Below, piece by piece: positions 43,839-55,160 of a stretch of 64,000 bases of DNA (positions within the stretch are counted from its first letter, which is position 1; each line of letters begins with the position of its first letter). The position numbers and the translations under genes are program-made. The notes beneath the pieces were generated by a model. It had not been told where the DNA came from. It did no database searches and saw only the letters and a list, made by a program, of their open reading frames with translations. Source of the DNA: Heliocidaris tuberculata (Eukaryota > Echinodermata > Echinoidea > Camarodonta > Echinometridae); assembly GCA_025618425.1 (NCBI GenBank), contig CM046852.1, forward strand, positions 5,420,719-5,484,718, read 5' to 3'.

Positions 43839-44044
43839 ATGTGTCTTTACTCATTAGTCATGTTAGTGACGTAAGTAGCAAACGTTTTTACAATTTGATA
43901 TCCTTCAAACGTGCATTTACCTATAGGTGCTGTCTTTTTTTAAAAAATAAAATACATTACAGATAGACATTGATTGGCTTTCCGTGTTTAAAAAGAATCT
44001 GACGTATACAAGGGAATTTCGTTTACGAGAGTTCAATTTTAAAT

Positions 44045-44175
44045 TGTCAGACCCAACTCCGGAAAACCGAGCACAGATAAATACTCCGAAAACGGCGTAC
44101 AGGGCAAGATGATATAGAGCCCTCGTCGTTCATTGCGAGACAGTGTGTACAAAAGGCATGGGGGTGATCGTGCGT
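44045..44175. mobile_element. half copy of palindromic MITE
   Basis: GTCAGACCCAACTCCGGAAA, CCGAGCACAG, then GAGCCCTCGTCGTTCATTGC and GCGAGACAGTGTGTACAAAA match the left arm of the complete element at 51332-51743. Only one arm is present and it abuts LINE sequence. Confidence 0.75.
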
Positions 44176-45679
44176 TGTTCATCAAGCATTACCCCAAAAT
44201 ATTTACATACATTAACTCTTTCAATCTGCTGATTATATAAAATTAGATCCGAATGAGAGAATGCTTGAAGTCTTTGACGAGTACCTAACAACATTAAGTT
44301 TGTTTTCTTCAAATTTAGTGTCAGTTTATCATGAAATCACCTTTTTTCTGCCATCTGCAGCCCCTGTTGCATAATATTTCTTAATTCATCAGAATTTTTA
44401 GCTCTGAATAGTAATATAGTATCACCGGAATAAATATATAATTTACTATTAATATCAGTAAAAGCAGATGTTAAATTATTTATGTAAGTTACAAACATTA
44501 GTGGGCCCAAGATTAAGCCCTTTGATACCGGCCCAATGGTACTAGGGCAAGTGATGACATGCGCTCACCTATTTCAGTTATTTGGACTCTATCTCCTAAA
44601 TATTAAAGCCCTAAACCACTTTAACTCATCACCCTTGACACCAGCATCATGTCACTTTTTCTAATAATTATGGTGGTCAACTGTGTCAAATGCCTTCTTT
44701 AGAACAACAAAAATTGCTCCAGTTATTATCCTTCATTCATACCTCTTAAAATGTGATCAGTGGCATAAATCAGTGCAGTTTGAGTTAATGATGCGGTCTA
44801 AATTCAGACTGCTCCTCTGATAAAACCTGTTTTCGTTGTAGAAATTTGTAGAGTTGATTGTGAACTGCTCTTTCCAATAATTTAGTTACAACAGGAAGTA
44901 TATATATGGGTCTATAGTACCCTATGTCTTCCCGTTCACCGCTTTTATAAACTGGTGAAACTTTTGCTATTTTCCATTTTTCAGGAAACATTTTTGTTGC
45001 TAATGAAACTTTCATAAGATATGTCAGAGATTTCATAACAGTTGGAAAGGCAGATTTTAGAAACGTGGTAGATATTCCATCGATTCCCGTGGCTTTGTGC
45101 GATTCCATTACCTCTATTTCTTTATGCACAAAAGTCATAGTGACGGGTTCGAATCTAAAGTTTGTTTCAGCAGATCCAGTATCTTCATTCAATATGAAAC
45201 AAATTCCCTGATCATTAAATTCAGCTGCAAGTTTCTTTCCAATATTAGAAAAGTAGTCATTAAACTCATCTGCTAACAGTTCAGCATTCTGCTGCAAAGG
45301 TAATGTCCTACTTTTTGCCATAGACAGGGCTTCTTTTGTTATTGTCAATAGTCTTTTTAGGATTGTCATTATGATATATTATCATAATTATTTAATTACA
45401 ATAGCATTGCTTTTTCAGATATTTAGCCAGTCTTTCACAGGGTCACCACTTTTCTGTTCCTTCTCCTGCAATGAATCCCTTTGTCTTGCGAGTTCAAGCA
45501 TTTCCCTAGTTACCCAATTCGCCATGTGTTTGTTACTAGAGCGGAAATCTCTGAGGGGTGCATGTATATCGCAGTGTCGCACACTTCAGTAAACATATTT
45601 TGCCAAATATCCCAGGCTTCATTTCCAGTATCAGTAGATTCAGTTATCTCCCACGGCATGAGGACCAACGTGTTCTTAA

Positions 45680-46169
45680 AGGGGGTACCCAATGCTGAAA
45701 CAATGTTAGTTCATTTAAAAGATCATGATTTTATTAGCAGAAAATCATCTGCATTAAGTTTTTTTAAAATTCGTGTTGCCAGAAAAATCCCCGAAATATG
45801 GTAAGACTTCAGGATATTTTGGCCCCTCAGCCGTGTCCCAATTTCAGCTAGGTAACCACAATGACGTCAAAGTGGTTACCCAGGTTCGCGTATTGCAGAT
45901 GTGTTGCGCGCTAGACTGTACAAAATGCGTTACACCTTGCGCGCATTTTGCTATAATTGCGCGACAAGGTAACCACTTTGACGTCATTGTGGTTACCTAG
46001 CTGAAATTGGGACACAGCTGAGGGGCCAAAATATCCTGAAATCTTACCATATTTCGGGGATTTTCTGGCAACACGAATTAAAAAAAAAAATTTAAGGCAG
46101 ATGATTTTCTTCTAATAAAATCATGATCTTTTAAATGAACTAACATTGTTTCAGCATTGGGTACTCCCT
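45680..46169. mobile_element. 490 bp palindromic TTAA element
   Basis: TTAA flanks (45676-45679 and 46170-46173). The two arms, about 200 bp each (45680-45882 and 45969-46169), are almost perfectly complementary, starting AGGGGGTACCCAATGCTG / CAGCATTGGGTACTCCCT. The unpaired centre of about 86 bp is CGC-rich (TGTTGCGCGCTAG). Each arm contains TGACGTCA-like AATGACGTCAAAGTGG. TTAA plus AGGG-type ends suggests the T2/Kolobok group. It interrupts the endonuclease-RT linker of the LINE. Confidence 0.88.
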
Positions 46170-46800
46170 TTAAATGCTCTTTCATCAAAATGCTTAAAGT
46201 TTCTTACTTTTGAATTTTTGACTGGCTGCCTTATCTTCGTATGAACTTTCCTGTTTAATAATACCCGCCATTGAGTGATCACTAAGACCGAGTGGTACAA
46301 CTTCTATTTTGTTGATCGTTTCTGGATGTGATGAAAATATAAGGTCAATACATATACCAGAGTTTTCTGTTACCATGTATACCCTGATGGGTCAAAGACA
46401 TCTGAATTAAAGTCACCGACAATTATATGTTCTTGGTCACCCTTCTCCATTTTTGTTCAAGGTTTCATTTAATTCGTTCAGATAGTCTGAATTTTTGTCT
46501 GGGAAACACACTACCCCCCCCCCCCCCCCAAATGACAGATTTGCATGATTTCATGTCTATTTCAACCCATCATGATTCAAAACTGTCCGTAGTCACATCC
46601 CGAATATTATATGAGATATTATCCCAAATGTATATTGCCGTACTACCATGGCTGTTGTGACCATGGTGGCCCATACGAATAACAGAATACCCATGGATGT
46701 GAATCTACGATTCCTCAATATCATCATGGAGTAAAGTTTCAGTTAAGGCAATTTCATCAGTTCTGTTTTCAGACATTATCATAAAAAACGATTTACTTTA

Positions 46801-47340
46801 TTTCTAAGGCTTGGCATATTCAATTAGGCAATGTTTAGTTTAGTAAGCCCTCAAAAACTTTTCGTCCAATTCAATGGATTTTTGTTGACAAATAGCAAGA
46901 TACTACCAATAAAAAGATCCTGTGAAGATTTCACGTCGTAAAATGGCATATTAAACAAATGAGAGGCAAACAATAATTTAGATGACGGGCCAGGGATATT
47001 AACTCCCAACAACTTCAGGTTGCACTATACACCACACACGCATTCAAAACCTACACACAGGTGGCACACATTATATCTCTGTGCGAAGCCTCGAGATTGT
47101 TGTGCGGGGAGGCGTCGGGGTGGAAAGGTCCAAGCGTAGGGCATTATATTGCAGCGATCTAGCGTTTCTTACATAAGAAAAAACCTTCACCGGAATTCTT
47201 TTGACACATGAAAACAACATAAGACTACATTTTACAAATTTCTTTTCAATTTCTTTTTTGCTACCCAAAATGTACATGAGCTTTAAGATTGGAAAATTCA
47301 TCTGAAATACTTGTCCTGTATTTTTTTGTTCACGTCGGCA
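46801..47340. other. no gene recognised
   Basis: AT-rich sequence; no conserved frame or inverted-repeat ends seen. Confidence 0.5.
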
Positions 47341-47354
47341 TTGAGTTCACTTTC

Positions 47355-47361
47355 AGTGTTT

Positions 47362-47392
<31 letters not shown>

Positions 47393-47680
47393 TTCACGAA
47401 TGTTTATACAGAGTGGCCTGAATCAGCATAAAACAAAACAAACAAACAGATAAAAATAACATAACATAATATAATAACATAATATAGTATAAAACAGAAA
47501 AAATTTCGTGGATAATGGCAAGATACAAAACGCTTAAAATTAAAAACAGGCTGGTCTTCCTCAGGGCTCTGTGTTTGAGTTCAGTCGGTCGTGCTGTCCT
47601 TACTTTTTGGAATATTTGGAAGTGATGCATCTGAAAATGGTGTGGCTTAAAGCCACATAAAGCCTTCATTCAATTTAGCA
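47355..47680 (-). mobile_element. retroelement 3' end, minus strand
   Basis: A (TTTA)n tract (about 47362-47395) followed by sequence that on the minus strand resembles a retroelement 3' region ending in (AAAT)n. The minus-strand frame (47669-47394) has hydrophobic low-complexity content and no clear RT motif. Confidence 0.4.
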
Positions 47681-47999
47681 TCACATGGTCAGTGATCATG
47701 CAACAAACCCGTTCCTGCATTCGAATTCTTTTTGAAGCATCCATTTAGCGTGCTGATCATTCGATTTAACAATCTTCCCTCATAATTATTTGTGATATTT
47801 TCCTATTTTCTTGTTTATGTGTTTGACATGATATTCCCCATTCAAGATAGGGCCTACTTGTTTTTGGTTTGGGCGAATTTTGAAGATCCCATCGTTTCAG
47901 CGAATAAAGGTCTATTCTGTTTTTGTCGCGTGGTCGTGGTCTCACTTACTATCTCCTTCTTTCTTTCCCTTCCCCTCCTCTTACCTATTCCTGACTTTT

Positions 48000-48220
48000 T
48001 ATTCTTTCTCTGACTTTTCACACTTGTTATCTTATTATTTGTGTAGCGTAAGTCTTTGCATCTTTGTTTTGCTTCCAATTATGTATTATTTTAATATATT
48101 TGATGCGATTCTATTGTATATATATGTACATGAATATCTGATTGTAAATTGACCCCTTCAGCATTGCTGCTGGTCAATCAACATATACCAATAAATAAAA
48201 TAAATAAAATAAATAAATAT
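48000..48220 (+). mobile_element. LINE-type 3' tail
   Basis: A T-rich 3'UTR-like segment ends TTGTAAATTGACCCCTTCAG, then GCTGGTCAATCAACATATAC and an (AAATA)n tail (48184-48218). This resembles 3' ends of CR1-like LINEs. No RT frame remains. Confidence 0.4.
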
Positions 48221-49014
48221 ATATGAAAACATGAAACAACTGTAGGTCCCGGGAAAGAACTGACAAATATAATTATTTTCTTTGTATTGAGGACACAATA
48301 AATGTCCATTTTAAAAGCGAGAAGACAAATGCAAGCTCTTTTACCGGTATTTCATGCACGAGATATAAAGGAAATTTAACCTCATCTTCTAAGTAGATAT
48401 CAAGAAGGGTTTTAAAAGTTGCCTATAGTTAGATGAGAAAAAAAAAAAACCCACAATGAAATGCTGGTTTTCTGACATTGCGTTGTCTACTCCTTTCTCA
48501 GGAAAGATGTTCGCCCATGCTTAGGTGTATGAATTTTCTTGTTCAATGTAGGCCTAAATTTTTTAATTAATCCTTCATGTATCACAACTTGCGGGTCATT
48601 GGGAAATCTAAAAAATAAAATACATCCTTTAAAATGTAGAAATAGCGTACAGGAAAATAAGGTCTACTATATTATGGAATCAAGGAGGAAATTAAATTCG
48701 AAATCAGCCTTGTTTAGGGGGGAATTAAACACACAAAAAGAATGGGGGGGGGGGGTAATAACTTGCGTGTTAGAGTTAATTAACATGTTCTGAATTGACT
48801 GCCCATTTGCGAATTTGAATTCCCGACGTGTCGTTTCGGCAGTTGCCGATGAATTTGAATGATACCAAAACCCTTGCTCGAAACGCTAAATTGAATGACT
48901 TAATACACTTTTGAATAACAAGATGTAAAGCGATGTATTTATTAAATTATATGAGCGTTTTATTAAGTTGACTGACTAAAGTTCGAAATTGGCCGGGAAA
49001 AGCTATGAACAAAT
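48221..49014. other. no gene recognised
   Basis: AT-rich DNA with a poly-G run at 48746-48757. No coding or inverted-repeat structure recognised. Confidence 0.5.
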
Positions 49015-49485
49015 AAACTACCTCTGAAACATGATCACATTCCCACTACAGAGCGTGTAAAAAAAAAGAGGGGTGGGATCCTTTAACATAAAAAGTTCAT
49101 AATATCCAAATGATTGGTTTGATGATAATGATCGATCAGGGTCTATGTGATAGGATAACAATTTATTTGAGTTAATAAGCACTATTAAACTACTTTTGTA
49201 AAGTTGATAAAAAAAAAATCCCTTGCGTAAAAAAAAAATGCAATAAATTAATAAACTACCTCTAGAATGGATCTAAATGCTCGTGAAAATCCTCACTACA
49301 GAGAGTGAAAAAAAGGGGGGGGGATCCTCCAAGTTGAAAATTTACAATATCCAAATGATTGTTTTGATAATAATGATAGATGAGGTCTATGTGATAGGAT
49401 GGACCTTTTATTGAATAAGAACTCACTACTTTTGTAAATTTTATTAAAGAAATTGCTTTGCGTAAAAAATAATGAATAAACTACC
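49015..49485. repeat. tandem pair of ~235 bp units
   Basis: Two diverged head-to-tail units, about 49015-49250 and 49251-49485. Each runs AATAAACTACCTCT, CACTACAGAG(C/A)GTG, A-run, G-run, GGATCCT, CCAAATGATTG, TCTATGTGATAGGAT, then TTGCGTAAAAAA. A third dispersed copy is at 42780-43030. A fragment (AATAAACTACCTCTTTATAA) also recurs at 54370-54390. Confidence 0.75.
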
Positions 49486-49489
49486 TCTT

Positions 49490-50304
49490 TATAAAGGGTA
49501 ATCCAACCTTTGTAAAAAGCTGATTTTGTGAAACGAGAAAAATGTCCATGTTATTTAGATCGGCTGTGGCAAAGCTGACATCAAGGGAATTTCCGTTTAA
49601 AACTGTATCAAGAAAGGAAACAATATTTGACAAATCGACAAAAATTACAATTTTACAATATTCCGATGATTCTGCCAAAAACCACTTCCAATGATGGGGG
49701 TGAACTCAAATAATTTTTAAAAGATTTAACGCCCTCCTGGCTTTCAGCAGGCAATTTGTTCTCATTTTACGTGACCTGGGGGGCGTTTCATGAAAGGACT
49801 TGTCAGATATTTTATCCGACAAATTTGCTCTCAGCCAATCAGATGCAAGGATTTCAGTAGCTTATAACAGTTGTTGGATGAAATATCCGACAACTTCCTT
49901 TCATGAAACGCTCCCCAGGTGACGGGAGGGGCTATTCAATCGAATGTCGAGTTTTGCCACTATTCTAAGCTTGATTAAGAACTGGCTACTTTTGTATAAA
50001 TTTAAACAGACATCCAACCTTAATGGCAAGTTTTCCCCCCAAATGTATTTCTCATTAGGATCTTTTTTCTTTCATGAGCACTGCCCCGAGGAAAAGGTGC
50101 CTATTAATGATATTTTTGTGTACGACCAACGTGAGAGTTGACAGCCTTTATGTCACAATCGACTCACCAAATTGCCAATTTGAGATTCGCATATATTTAG
50201 TGATCTCATTATTTCAAACATCCATACTTTCAATGTTCGATTTCCTTCAAACTTTCACCATCTTGTTCTCTTATTTTTCCGCTTTAGCACAAATTATCTT
50301 ATTA
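49490..50304. mobile_element. damaged T2-like family 1 copy
   Basis: AAAGGGTAATCCAACCTTTGT at 49494 matches the TTAA family 1 end. From about 49999 (CATCCAACCTTAATGGCAAG) to 50304 the interior (CTGCCCCGAGG, GATATTTTTGTGTACGACC, CAATTTGAGATTCGCATA) matches 21607-22189. Sequence resumes after 53530 with CAAAGGTTTGA. A 155 bp foldback element (49771-49925) sits in between. Confidence 0.6.
49771..49925. mobile_element. foldback MITE, ~155 bp
   Basis: GTGACCTGGGGGGCGTTTCA at the left, inverted at the right (TGAAACGCTCCCCAGGTGAC), then further pairing of GAAAGGA/TCCTTTC. Interior CTCAGCCAATCAGATGC is shared, in the opposite orientation, with 62275-62425. Non-coding. Unique target duplication not resolved because the ends themselves are palindromic. 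Confidence 0.7.
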
Positions 50305-51331
50305 TAGACCATGGGATGACCGCTAAAATTGTCACTTTTCGTGGTCCGCGAGTTCGCCCCACCTAATTTCACCTTGTAAATGTTACTAAAAATACAAAAA
50401 CACTAATGGCATATGTTGCCATTTGCAAAATGTGCAAGTTTGTTCAAAAATGATTATTTTGTAGCAAAAAACTGAGCGCCATATCTTCTTGACCACATGG
50501 ATTTCAGCCACAGAGTTTAGCACAGCATTCCCACCACATGGTATGTGCTGTGTGTGTGTATATGAGAGTTTGTGTGCTGTGTGTTTGTGTGTATTATCTG
50601 TATGGTGTATTGGGAAGTGCCAGGCTCTTTCACTTACTTTGACCTGGCTGTAGAACAGCATGGCATGGCCAGTGCAAACTGCATGATAAAACCTTTGTTT
50701 TTTATCTTTTGATTTATTTAGATTGAAGAGCTTAAATTTATTATAAAATAGAGGAAGGAAGAGAAAGGACTGAACCTATTATGAGGGGAGAAGTGAAAAA
50801 TTGTTTATCAACACCTGTATTTTAGGGGCCAATATCAAAGATAATGCAGATAGTGTAGTCTGCTACAGATAATGCAGTCTGCTACCTATTGTGAACACAC
50901 AGAGTACATGTAACTGCAATAGGATGATGTAGTTTGCACTGTAAGGGAAGATTCACAGCAAAGAATTTTTGTACCTTACTGCTCATGAATAGGAAAATCT
51001 GCTACACATTAATTCAATCAGTGAAGAAAAAGTGAGAGTATGACGCCTCTGATATTCACACGAGATGAAAGAAAACAAACAGCTTCATGTTACTCAGAGG
51101 TAACAGAGAAGTGAATGAGTTCAATTCTTAGGCAGTCATAAAGGCCAATGCAAAGCACTGAAAACTGTTAACAATTTTAATGTGGGAATTTACACGAAAA
51201 TCCTCTAAAATTCATTTTCCTAATCATAAGATGTGAGATATACGGTATATTATTTTTCTGTGATGGCACAGAATGCAAGATTGAGCCTCATATTGAGGAC
51301 ATCACATGCACACTGCTCGCAGCAGACACTT

Positions 51332-51743
51332 CAGTCAGAACCAACTCCGGAAAACCGAGCACAGGTATATACTCCGAAAATGGCGTATAGAGCAAGATGA
51401 ATATAGAGCCCTCATTGTTCAGTGCGAGACAGTGTGTACAAAATACATGGGGAAAATCGTGTAATGTCGACCTGCTGTTGATAATATATTTTTCAGAAAT
51501 AATGCTGCGGATATATTTATTTCAAACGTTTGTCATATGACGAATCATTCAAAGATTTTGAAGATAATGGACACGCAGCATTATTTTAAAAAAAGTTATA
51601 TATCGTTGGCTGGTTGACTTTGCAATATTTTTCCCCATGCCTTTTGTACACACTGCCTCGCACTGAACGATGAGGGCTCTATATTCATACGCCGTTTTCA
51701 GATTATATACCTGTGCTCGGTTTTCCAGAGTTGGGTCTGACTG
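51332..51743. mobile_element. palindromic MITE, complete copy
   Basis: CAGTCAGAACCAACTCCGGA at the left is inverted at the right end (GAGTTGGGTCTGACTG), and pairing extends through most of the 412 bp (GAGCCCTCATTGTTCAGTGC and its complement). CACTT flanks both ends (51327-51331 and 51744-51748), a probable 5 bp target duplication. Degraded copies are at 31938-32300 and 44045-44175. Superfamily not assigned. Confidence 0.8.
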
Positions 51744-51779
51744 CACTTTGAGATTCAGCACTCTAAATTACCTGAGATA

Positions 51780-53450
51780 GATTTTGGTAGGTTTGCATGA
51801 ATTTACCTACATAGGCAGTTAGGCACTGATATTACAATTTATACATTCTATGTCTTGGAAATATTCATATATGGGTTATGCCATTGCAAATACAATATAC
51901 TTCTTTAAAGACCTACTAATTTTCAACTGCTATAGACTGAGTTTTATCCATTACAGAGTGGATTGTGCATGAATTTGCGTAACTGGAATTTAACTATTAT
52001 GTCATGGCTTGGAAATTTCCTACTTGCGGCAACAATCATAGGCCTGTATACATTGCATATTTCACCAAAAGTTACTTAACTCTTTCAGGTGATTTAATAT
52101 AGTGTTTGCAGTTCAGTGAAATACACTGATATACCATATTGATGATTAATTTACATAATTAGGCACCAATATCATAAAAGGTATACACATTTATTGCTTA
52201 GAAATATTGAAATTCATATGATGCAGTCCGAAATAGAACTTAATACTAACTTTTCATTCATATGATACTGAACTGTTCAGTGCGATACAGTATTAAACAA
52301 TGGGGTTTGCATTAATATGCATAATTAAGCCTTATCATATATGGTGACAAACTGCTAGTTTCAAAGCTTGACAGCAATCATGTTCACAGTCAGCACCCAA
52401 AGTTATCTTAAACTACAGCCGTTCATATGATCTGATACAGGAATTTTCAGTTGAGTAGCCACAATAACGGATTTGCATATGATGCAAATTTGCATAATTA
52501 AGAATTATTGTCATAAAATAATTACACATTTATGGCTTGGAATATTCACATTCAGATTCTGCATTCCAAATTATCCTTAAATACCATCTTTTGATTGAGA
52601 GCACACTGATCTTTGTGAATTATGGTTATAAACAATATAGTTTGCATAAATTTGCATAATTAGGCCACATTACGGTGGTAAATTGCCACTTCCAAGCATC
52701 GCAACATTCATATTTAGATTAAGCACCTAAAGTTTAATTAAAATATCAGTATTCATACAGTTGAATATACACATTTTTTCAGTTTAAAAAAGCCAAAATA
52801 ATGGATTTGCATACAGATGAATAATTTGTATAATTAGGCATCAATATTTCACATAATCAGGAATCAGTGTCATAAAATATTTACACATTTAAGGCTTGAA
52901 ATATTCACATTCAGATTATACAGTCCAAATAATCCTTAAATATATCTTTACATTAAGAGCACATCGGTGTTTGTAAATTATTGTATAAGTAATAAATATT
53001 GCATAAATTTGCATAATCAGGCCACATTAAAGCGATTAATTGCCACTTCTAAGATTTACAACATTCATATTTAGAGTAAGCACTCAAAATTACCCTTAAA
53101 TATCACCTTTCATGTGATTTGATATTTGCATTATTAGTTAAATAGCCCCCAAAATGGATTTGCATACTGACGCCCGGGACTGACGCCTGATTTGCATAAT
53201 TAGGCACCAATGCTATAAAAAAATATATATACATATATGGTTTAGAAATATTCACATTCAGATGATGCAGTTCAGATTAGCCTGAAAACCATTTTTTAAT
53301 TAATAAGATACCAGTGTTTTGTGTATTACAGTTAAAACAATGAATTATGCATAAATTTGCATAATTAGACCTCATTAGAGTGATAACGTGCAAGTTTCAG
53401 GCTTGGCAACATTCATATTTGAATTCAGCACAAAAAGAGTACCTTTCTAC
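51780..53450. repeat. tandem satellite with ATTTGCAT octamers
   Basis: Diverged tandem units, higher-order period roughly 350-400 bp, each with two half-units. Conserved landmarks recur in order: GCATAATTAGGC(A/C), CACATT(T/C)A(A/T)GGCTT, ATTCACATTCAGAT, CATAAATTTGCATAATTAGG, GCAACATTCATATTTAGA, GGATTTGCATA. The octamer ATTTGCAT, the consensus POU/Oct site, appears at least eight times. It is confined to the Harbinger-type element. No coding potential. Confidence 0.7.
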
Positions 53451-53533
53451 CCAACTTATCAGGTGGGGCGAAAATGTGGACCACGAAAATGAAAAACGGA
53501 GCCTCTTTTTCCATGTCATCCCATGGTCTATTA

Positions 53534-54274
53534 CAAAGGTTTGATAGACCTTTGAAAAGAAACTATTTCATTTACCAGAAAAAAACCCACTATTTTTCTA
53601 AACTGAATCAAAATGTATCAGTTCTTAGGCAGAAATCACATACATTTTGTTAACTATTGCTTATTTGCTTTGAACTGTAAATTAATCCTTCATGCAGTTA
53701 TCATATAGAATTTACAAGTTAGATTCTGATGAAGATAATTATGCTACCCTCTAATCTATCTTACAACTTGGTATGTTTTTAAAGAAAAAAAAAATCAAGA
53801 TGTGATGTTAAGTCAAGTGGTCTTCTGATTTTTACCAAAGTTTTATGTAAGATTATGATATTGGATGCAAAGTGAATTTTACACCCGTGCTTTGAATGTG
53901 TATATTGTTAAATGTGTTTTTTAATCGGAAGAGGGGAAAAATGATCTGAAACCGTATACCTAGCCGCAATCAAAAAACAAAAATGCATGCCCTGTCTTCC
54001 ATTGAAAAATTGCTTGTGTAAATTTATACTACATGTATATTGCATATCTCTAAAAAAAAATTCTTAAAAAGAAGATTTCATAGTAATACACGGATGATTT
54101 ATGTCACCCAAATGAGACTATCAATAAACAAATCATTAAAATGTGCATTTTGTAGGAGAGCAAGGTTTGAACCTTTAATGATGTTTATTAAATCGAAAGC
54201 ACCAATACGTGGATCTGAAAATCGCGTGACGGTATGTCGATAACATATCCCAGAAATTACGGGACACTTCCGGA
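53534..54274. other. no gene recognised
   Basis: The first bases (CAAAGGTTTGATAG) continue the damaged TTAA family 1 element interrupted by 50305-53530. The remainder is AT-rich with no recognisable frame. Confidence 0.5.
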
Positions 54275-54480
54275 TCTAATTCTAGGGTTAAGAAATGGGG
54301 TTTTAATACTCTAAAGCTATATAACTGTTGTGAAGAGGATATGAGAAATTGCCTTGCGTAAACAAATAATAAATAAACTACCTCTTTATAAAGGGCAATC
54401 CAATTCTATGGTTAAGAAATGGGGTTTTAATACTCTAAAGCTAGATAATTATTGTGAAGAGGAGATGAGAGAAGCTGACT
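54275..54480. repeat. direct repeat pair
   Basis: TTCTAGGGTTAAGAAATGGG to AGAGGATATGAGA (about 54280-54350) recurs at about 54396-54472 with few changes. Between them is a piece of the 49 kb repeat plus a TTAA-family end (AAAGGGCAATCC). This looks like an insertion that duplicated about 70 bp of target. Confidence 0.65.
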
Positions 54481-55160
54481 CACGGTAAAGGTGATTTTCA
54501 AGAGGTTCTTTAGATTTTAAATTTGGCTGCTAGATTGCAGAGATAGATAAAAGTACCAGGCAGGCTATATGAAGAGTAGAGTCAGCTCTTTTTTTTTTAA
54601 CTCTTAAAAGAACCTTTCCAGGCTAATCATACCTGCCGATTTTTCTTCTGTTTTATTGATTCGATTTTTACAATTTTAGTAGAGCCTGGAAGGAAGCTCG
54701 TTTAGCAAACTCCGAAGATTTGTACGGCTCACATTATGTGGGAATGGGCGATATGTAGATCTAGAATTTATTGTTGAAATCATTCTCCACACGCCATACA
54801 TGCATCCCTTGTAAAGCTCCGTGGCCAGTACCAGATTGATAAGCCACAGAGCTCGTACAGCTAGGTTCCCGGGCAGCTGTGGCTAGGCTAGCATTCATGA
54901 TCCCATATCAGTAACGTTAGCTGCGATCTCCTTCGCTAAACTGAAACACATTGAGTTCAACTCCGTCAGCCCCGAAAAAATAGTCGGAGAACAAAATTAA
55001 TATACGCAGTTTCATAACAAAGTTTCATTAAAAAAAGCGGTGTCATAAAAAAAGTGGGTCACCAAATGGAAACACCCGGCAAGATTAATGTAAAAAAAAT
55101 ATTATAAAACGCTTGTTTACCCATCATGAGACCGCATCTTATGTTGTTTGTTTTATTTTA

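Larger units (their letters stand above)
44040..46800 (-). pseudogene. dead CR1-like LINE, endonuclease to RT
   Basis: Minus strand, 5' to 3'. Endonuclease pieces: STAIYIWDNISYNIRDVTT, GDFNSD (about 46415), then IDLIFSSHPETINK and GLSDHSMAG (46376-46194). Linker: EAWDIWQNMFTEVCD (about 45640-45600). RT: ATGIDGISTTFLKSA, FPEKWKIAKVSPVYKSGERE and YYRPIYILPVVTKLLERAVH (45369-44785), then LKKAFDTVDH (about 44700), LGPLMFVTYIN, and YSGD at 44425-44436 where YADD is expected. Catalytic Asp changed to Gly plus frameshifts show it is inactive. It is split by the 490 bp palindrome 45680-46169 and broken at 44175 by a half palindromic MITE. Confidence 0.8.
50305..53530. mobile_element. 3.2 kb Harbinger-type non-autonomous element
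   Basis: Perfect terminal repeat TAGACCATGGGATGAC at 50305 and inverted at 53515-53530. Imperfect subterminal pairing continues (CGTGGTCC, CGCCCCACCT). TTA flanks both ends (50302-50304 and 53531-53533), a 3 bp duplication typical of Harbinger. The flanking sequence belongs to a TTAA family 1 element, so this inserted into it. It encodes no protein; its right half is a tandem satellite (about 51780-53450), and a younger palindromic MITE is nested at 51332-51743. Confidence 0.75.
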
